A DNA stretch of 51,875 nucleotides, taken from assembly GCA_000179315.1 (NCBI GenBank), contig ADZZ01000482.1, positions 1 through 51,875 of the forward strand, written 5' to 3'. Position numbers and translations under genes: made by a program. Position 1 is the first letter of the stretch. The number at the start of each line of letters is the position of its first letter. The stretch is from a delta proteobacterium NaphS2. Lineage in GTDB: Bacteria; Desulfobacterota; DSM-4660; Desulfatiglandales; Desulfatiglandaceae. Below, one piece after another: positions 50,434-51,875 of the stretch. The notes under the pieces were generated by a model. That model was not told where the DNA came from. It searched no databases and saw only the letters and a program-made list of their open reading frames with translations.

Positions 50434-51784
50434 AGCCATCCCCCTTTTCGGCTTCGGAGATCCTGCTGAAGTTAACAGGTTGTTTGGGTCTGCTTTCCCG
50501 CTTATGATCGACGGCCTTTTCAGGATCAAGTGCTTCAATGGTTTTAGACGGGCGATCACGTTTCACAAAGCAATTGGCGTAGGTGTCCACCAGTTTCGCC
50601 TTTTGGACGAAACGGCCGTTGTGACAGACCTTTATCTCTTTGCCCTGCTCGGAAGGGTTGTAGCGGAGTGTTACGGTCTCTCCCACCAGGGAAGCGTCAA
50701 TTTCATAGGCCATACCGTTCAGACTTACGGTACGGTCTTTCTGCACTTTGCGTTTTGATTCAAAAAGGAAAAGGTCGTCCAGGTCATCGCCCGGTTCGGG
50801 ATATCGGACCTTCTCACCCACTCTGGCCCAGCGATCAAGGGGCGTTTCGCAGAGACTCCGATGGGGCGAACGGTGGTACTCTGTTTCGATATAGGTCCAA
50901 AGTGCTCTGTTGATCGCTTTCAGATTCAACATATGTTTTTCCGAAAGCATCGGGAGAAACTGCAATCGTACCGTTCTGAACCATCTCTCGATTTTTCCCT
51001 TGGCCGCTGCATGGTAGGGTCTGGCGTGAATCAGGGTTATGCCGAGTTTTGCGCAGACCAGGGATAAATGCTGTGACCGGAAAGCTGATCCGTTATCCAC
51101 AAAAAGCCGCATGGGGATACCTCGCCTTAAAACGGCTTGTTTCAACACCTCCATGAAGGCAGCGGTATTTTCCGAATGGGCAAAAGCGGCATAGGGGATC
51201 ACCCGGGTCGCATCATCAATAAAAGCGATGAGATAGGTTTTTCGTTTCCTGCCGTCATTTTTCCTGACCGCCGGACCGTACATGACATCACTCATGAACA
51301 AATCCCCGGCATTGAGGTAGGCGAAGCGACGATGGTCTCTATCAGGTGATGTAATCTTTCGGGTTAACCCGTGGCGTGCCAGCAGTTTATACACGGTGGA
51401 TCTGGGCATCCGAACATCATCGGGAATGTTGCCGGATGCTCTGACTTTCTTGATTAACAGCGGAACGGTTAGTTCCGGTTCTTTTTCTTTGGCCTCAAGA
51501 AGTAAATCCGAAATCTCAAGGGGCAGCTTTCTCGTTTCCCCCTTGTCCGTGCGCTCTTTGGGCAGTAGGGCGTCAAAACCGCCCTTGCGGTATTTTTTCA
51601 ACCATGAACGGATCGTCTCTTCAGCCACACGGGTGCGTCTGGAGCCGGGAATAACATATTCCTGCCCTGCTTTCTTCCTGATCTGAGCGTAAAGCCCTCT
51701 TGATCCGGGCGGCAAATGAACAAAATCCGCGATAATCCCGTAGCGAAATAGCGCCACCTGCTCTTGTAGTTCGTTTTCTGCCAT
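50426..51784 (-). CDS. DDE (rve-type) transposase of a two-gene transposon
   Basis: 452 residues. An N-terminal helix-turn-helix region (about 48-75, RTRVAEETIRSWLKKYRKGG) is followed by a second DNA-binding part and an integrase core with catalytic D166 (SDVMYG), D230 (FVDNGSAF) and E266 (AAAKGKIERWFR). A Mu/TniA-like C-terminal beta domain (about 340-410) ends the protein. Paired with an ExeA/TnsC-like ATPase, it resembles TniA/TnsB-TniB/TnsC systems more than IS21. The ATG at 51782-51784 has AGGTTTTAG upstream. The right end beyond 51784 is within about 90 bases of the window edge. Confidence 0.9.
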   Translation of the reverse strand: MAENELQEQVALFRYGIIADFVHLPPGSRGLYAQIRKKAGQEYVIPGSRRTRVAEETIRSWLKKYRKGGFDALLPKERTDKGETRKLPLEISDLLLEAKEKEPELTVPLLIKKVRASGNIPDDVRMPRSTVYKLLARHGLTRKITSPDRDHRRFAYLNAGDLFMSDVMYGPAVRKNDGRKRKTYLIAFIDDATRVIPYAAFAHSENTAAFMEVLKQAVLRRGIPMRLFVDNGSAFRSQHLSLVCAKLGITLIHARPYHAAAKGKIERWFRTVRLQFLPMLSEKHMLNLKAINRALWTYIETEYHRSPHRSLCETPLDRWARVGEKVRYPEPGDDLDDLFLFESKRKVQKDRTVSLNGMAYEIDASLVGETVTLRYNPSEQGKEIKVCHNGRFVQKAKLVDTYANCFVKRDRPSKTIEALDPEKAVDHKRESRPKQPVNFSRISEAEKGDGYV

Positions 51785-51875
51785 CTAAAACCTCCATTCT
51801 TATAAAAAAATTGGCGAACGGAAGCCTTTTACCCCATCAAACGGGCATAAACAGTCCCCATCAATTGTGGAAAAC

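Larger units (their letters stand above)
48067..51875. mobile_element. Left part of an integrated island at the 3' end of tRNA-Leu (continues beyond the window)
   Basis: A tyrosine integrase gene begins 1.2 kb away and ends only 39 bases after the tRNA CCA, pointing toward the tRNA, the usual architecture at an attL site. No second copy of the tRNA 3' end is visible before the window edge, so the right border and full cargo lie outside. The seen cargo is a two-gene transposon. Confidence 0.7.

Noticed and set aside
49636-51784. Transposon considered as an IS21 (IstA/IstB) element
   Set aside because: The ATPase has ExeA/TniB-type features, and the DDE protein has a Mu/TniA-like C-terminal domain rather than IstA layout.
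1-51875. CRISPR array search
   Set aside because: No regularly spaced direct repeats or cas genes were seen; the only tandem repeat is the two-copy 22-bp unit at 17067-17110.

Overview
The window looks like chromosomal DNA of an anaerobic, Gram-negative Desulfobacterota (deltaproteobacterial) bacterium, probably a sulfate reducer. This is inferred from gene content: outer-membrane lipid and LPS genes (Mla, KdsA/KdsC, LptCAB), a sulfide-dependent homocysteine synthesis protein, a 2-hydroxyacyl-CoA dehydratase-type activase pair, and UGA-encoded selenocysteine in a peroxiredoxin. No rRNA is present to fix the taxonomy.

Left part (1-14.6 kb): a minus-strand lipid-transport operon (MlaE, MlaD, lipoprotein) without its ATPase; RbgA GTPase; Hsp33; a large secreted caspase-like protein with EF-hand, PEGA and DUF1566 modules; and a DUF523/DUF1722 protein. 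A minus-strand cluster follows: FmdB-type zinc ribbon, a very small membrane protein that appears to be a selenoprotein, AsnA, and a selenocysteine peroxiredoxin. Next come two small envelope proteins (lipoprotein, SPOR-NlpC/P60), an MFS transporter, a corrinoid adenosyltransferase whose best start codon is AUU, and a single-domain UPF0016 protein.

Middle part (14.6-38.8 kb): a broken ketopantoate reductase gene, a divergent adenine-deaminase-like amidohydrolase, a receiver-domain protein and a periplasmic cyclophilin. Then comes an unusual three-gene run: a PPDK-like protein with no pyruvate barrel, a divergent GAPDH and a membrane dynamin-like GTPase. PolA, a radical SAM protein, the two-gene activase system, RNase G, an M48-TPR protease and the DUF39 homocysteine protein follow.

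Right part (39-48 kb): a compact envelope and regulatory operon, kdsA-kdsC-lptC-lptA-lptB-rpoN-hpf-ptsN-EIIA(Man), then gapA-tpiA-secG and tRNA-Leu(GAG). The 3' end of this tRNA is next to a tyrosine integrase pointing towards it, the usual left boundary of an integrated island. Inside the island is a two-gene DDE transposase/AAA ATPase transposon that runs to the window edge.

The strongest novel signals are the two UGA-containing genes with matching bacterial SECIS hairpins (one a 50-residue membrane protein), the PPDK-like/GAPDH-like/dynamin-like gene run, and the AUU start of the corrinoid adenosyltransferase.
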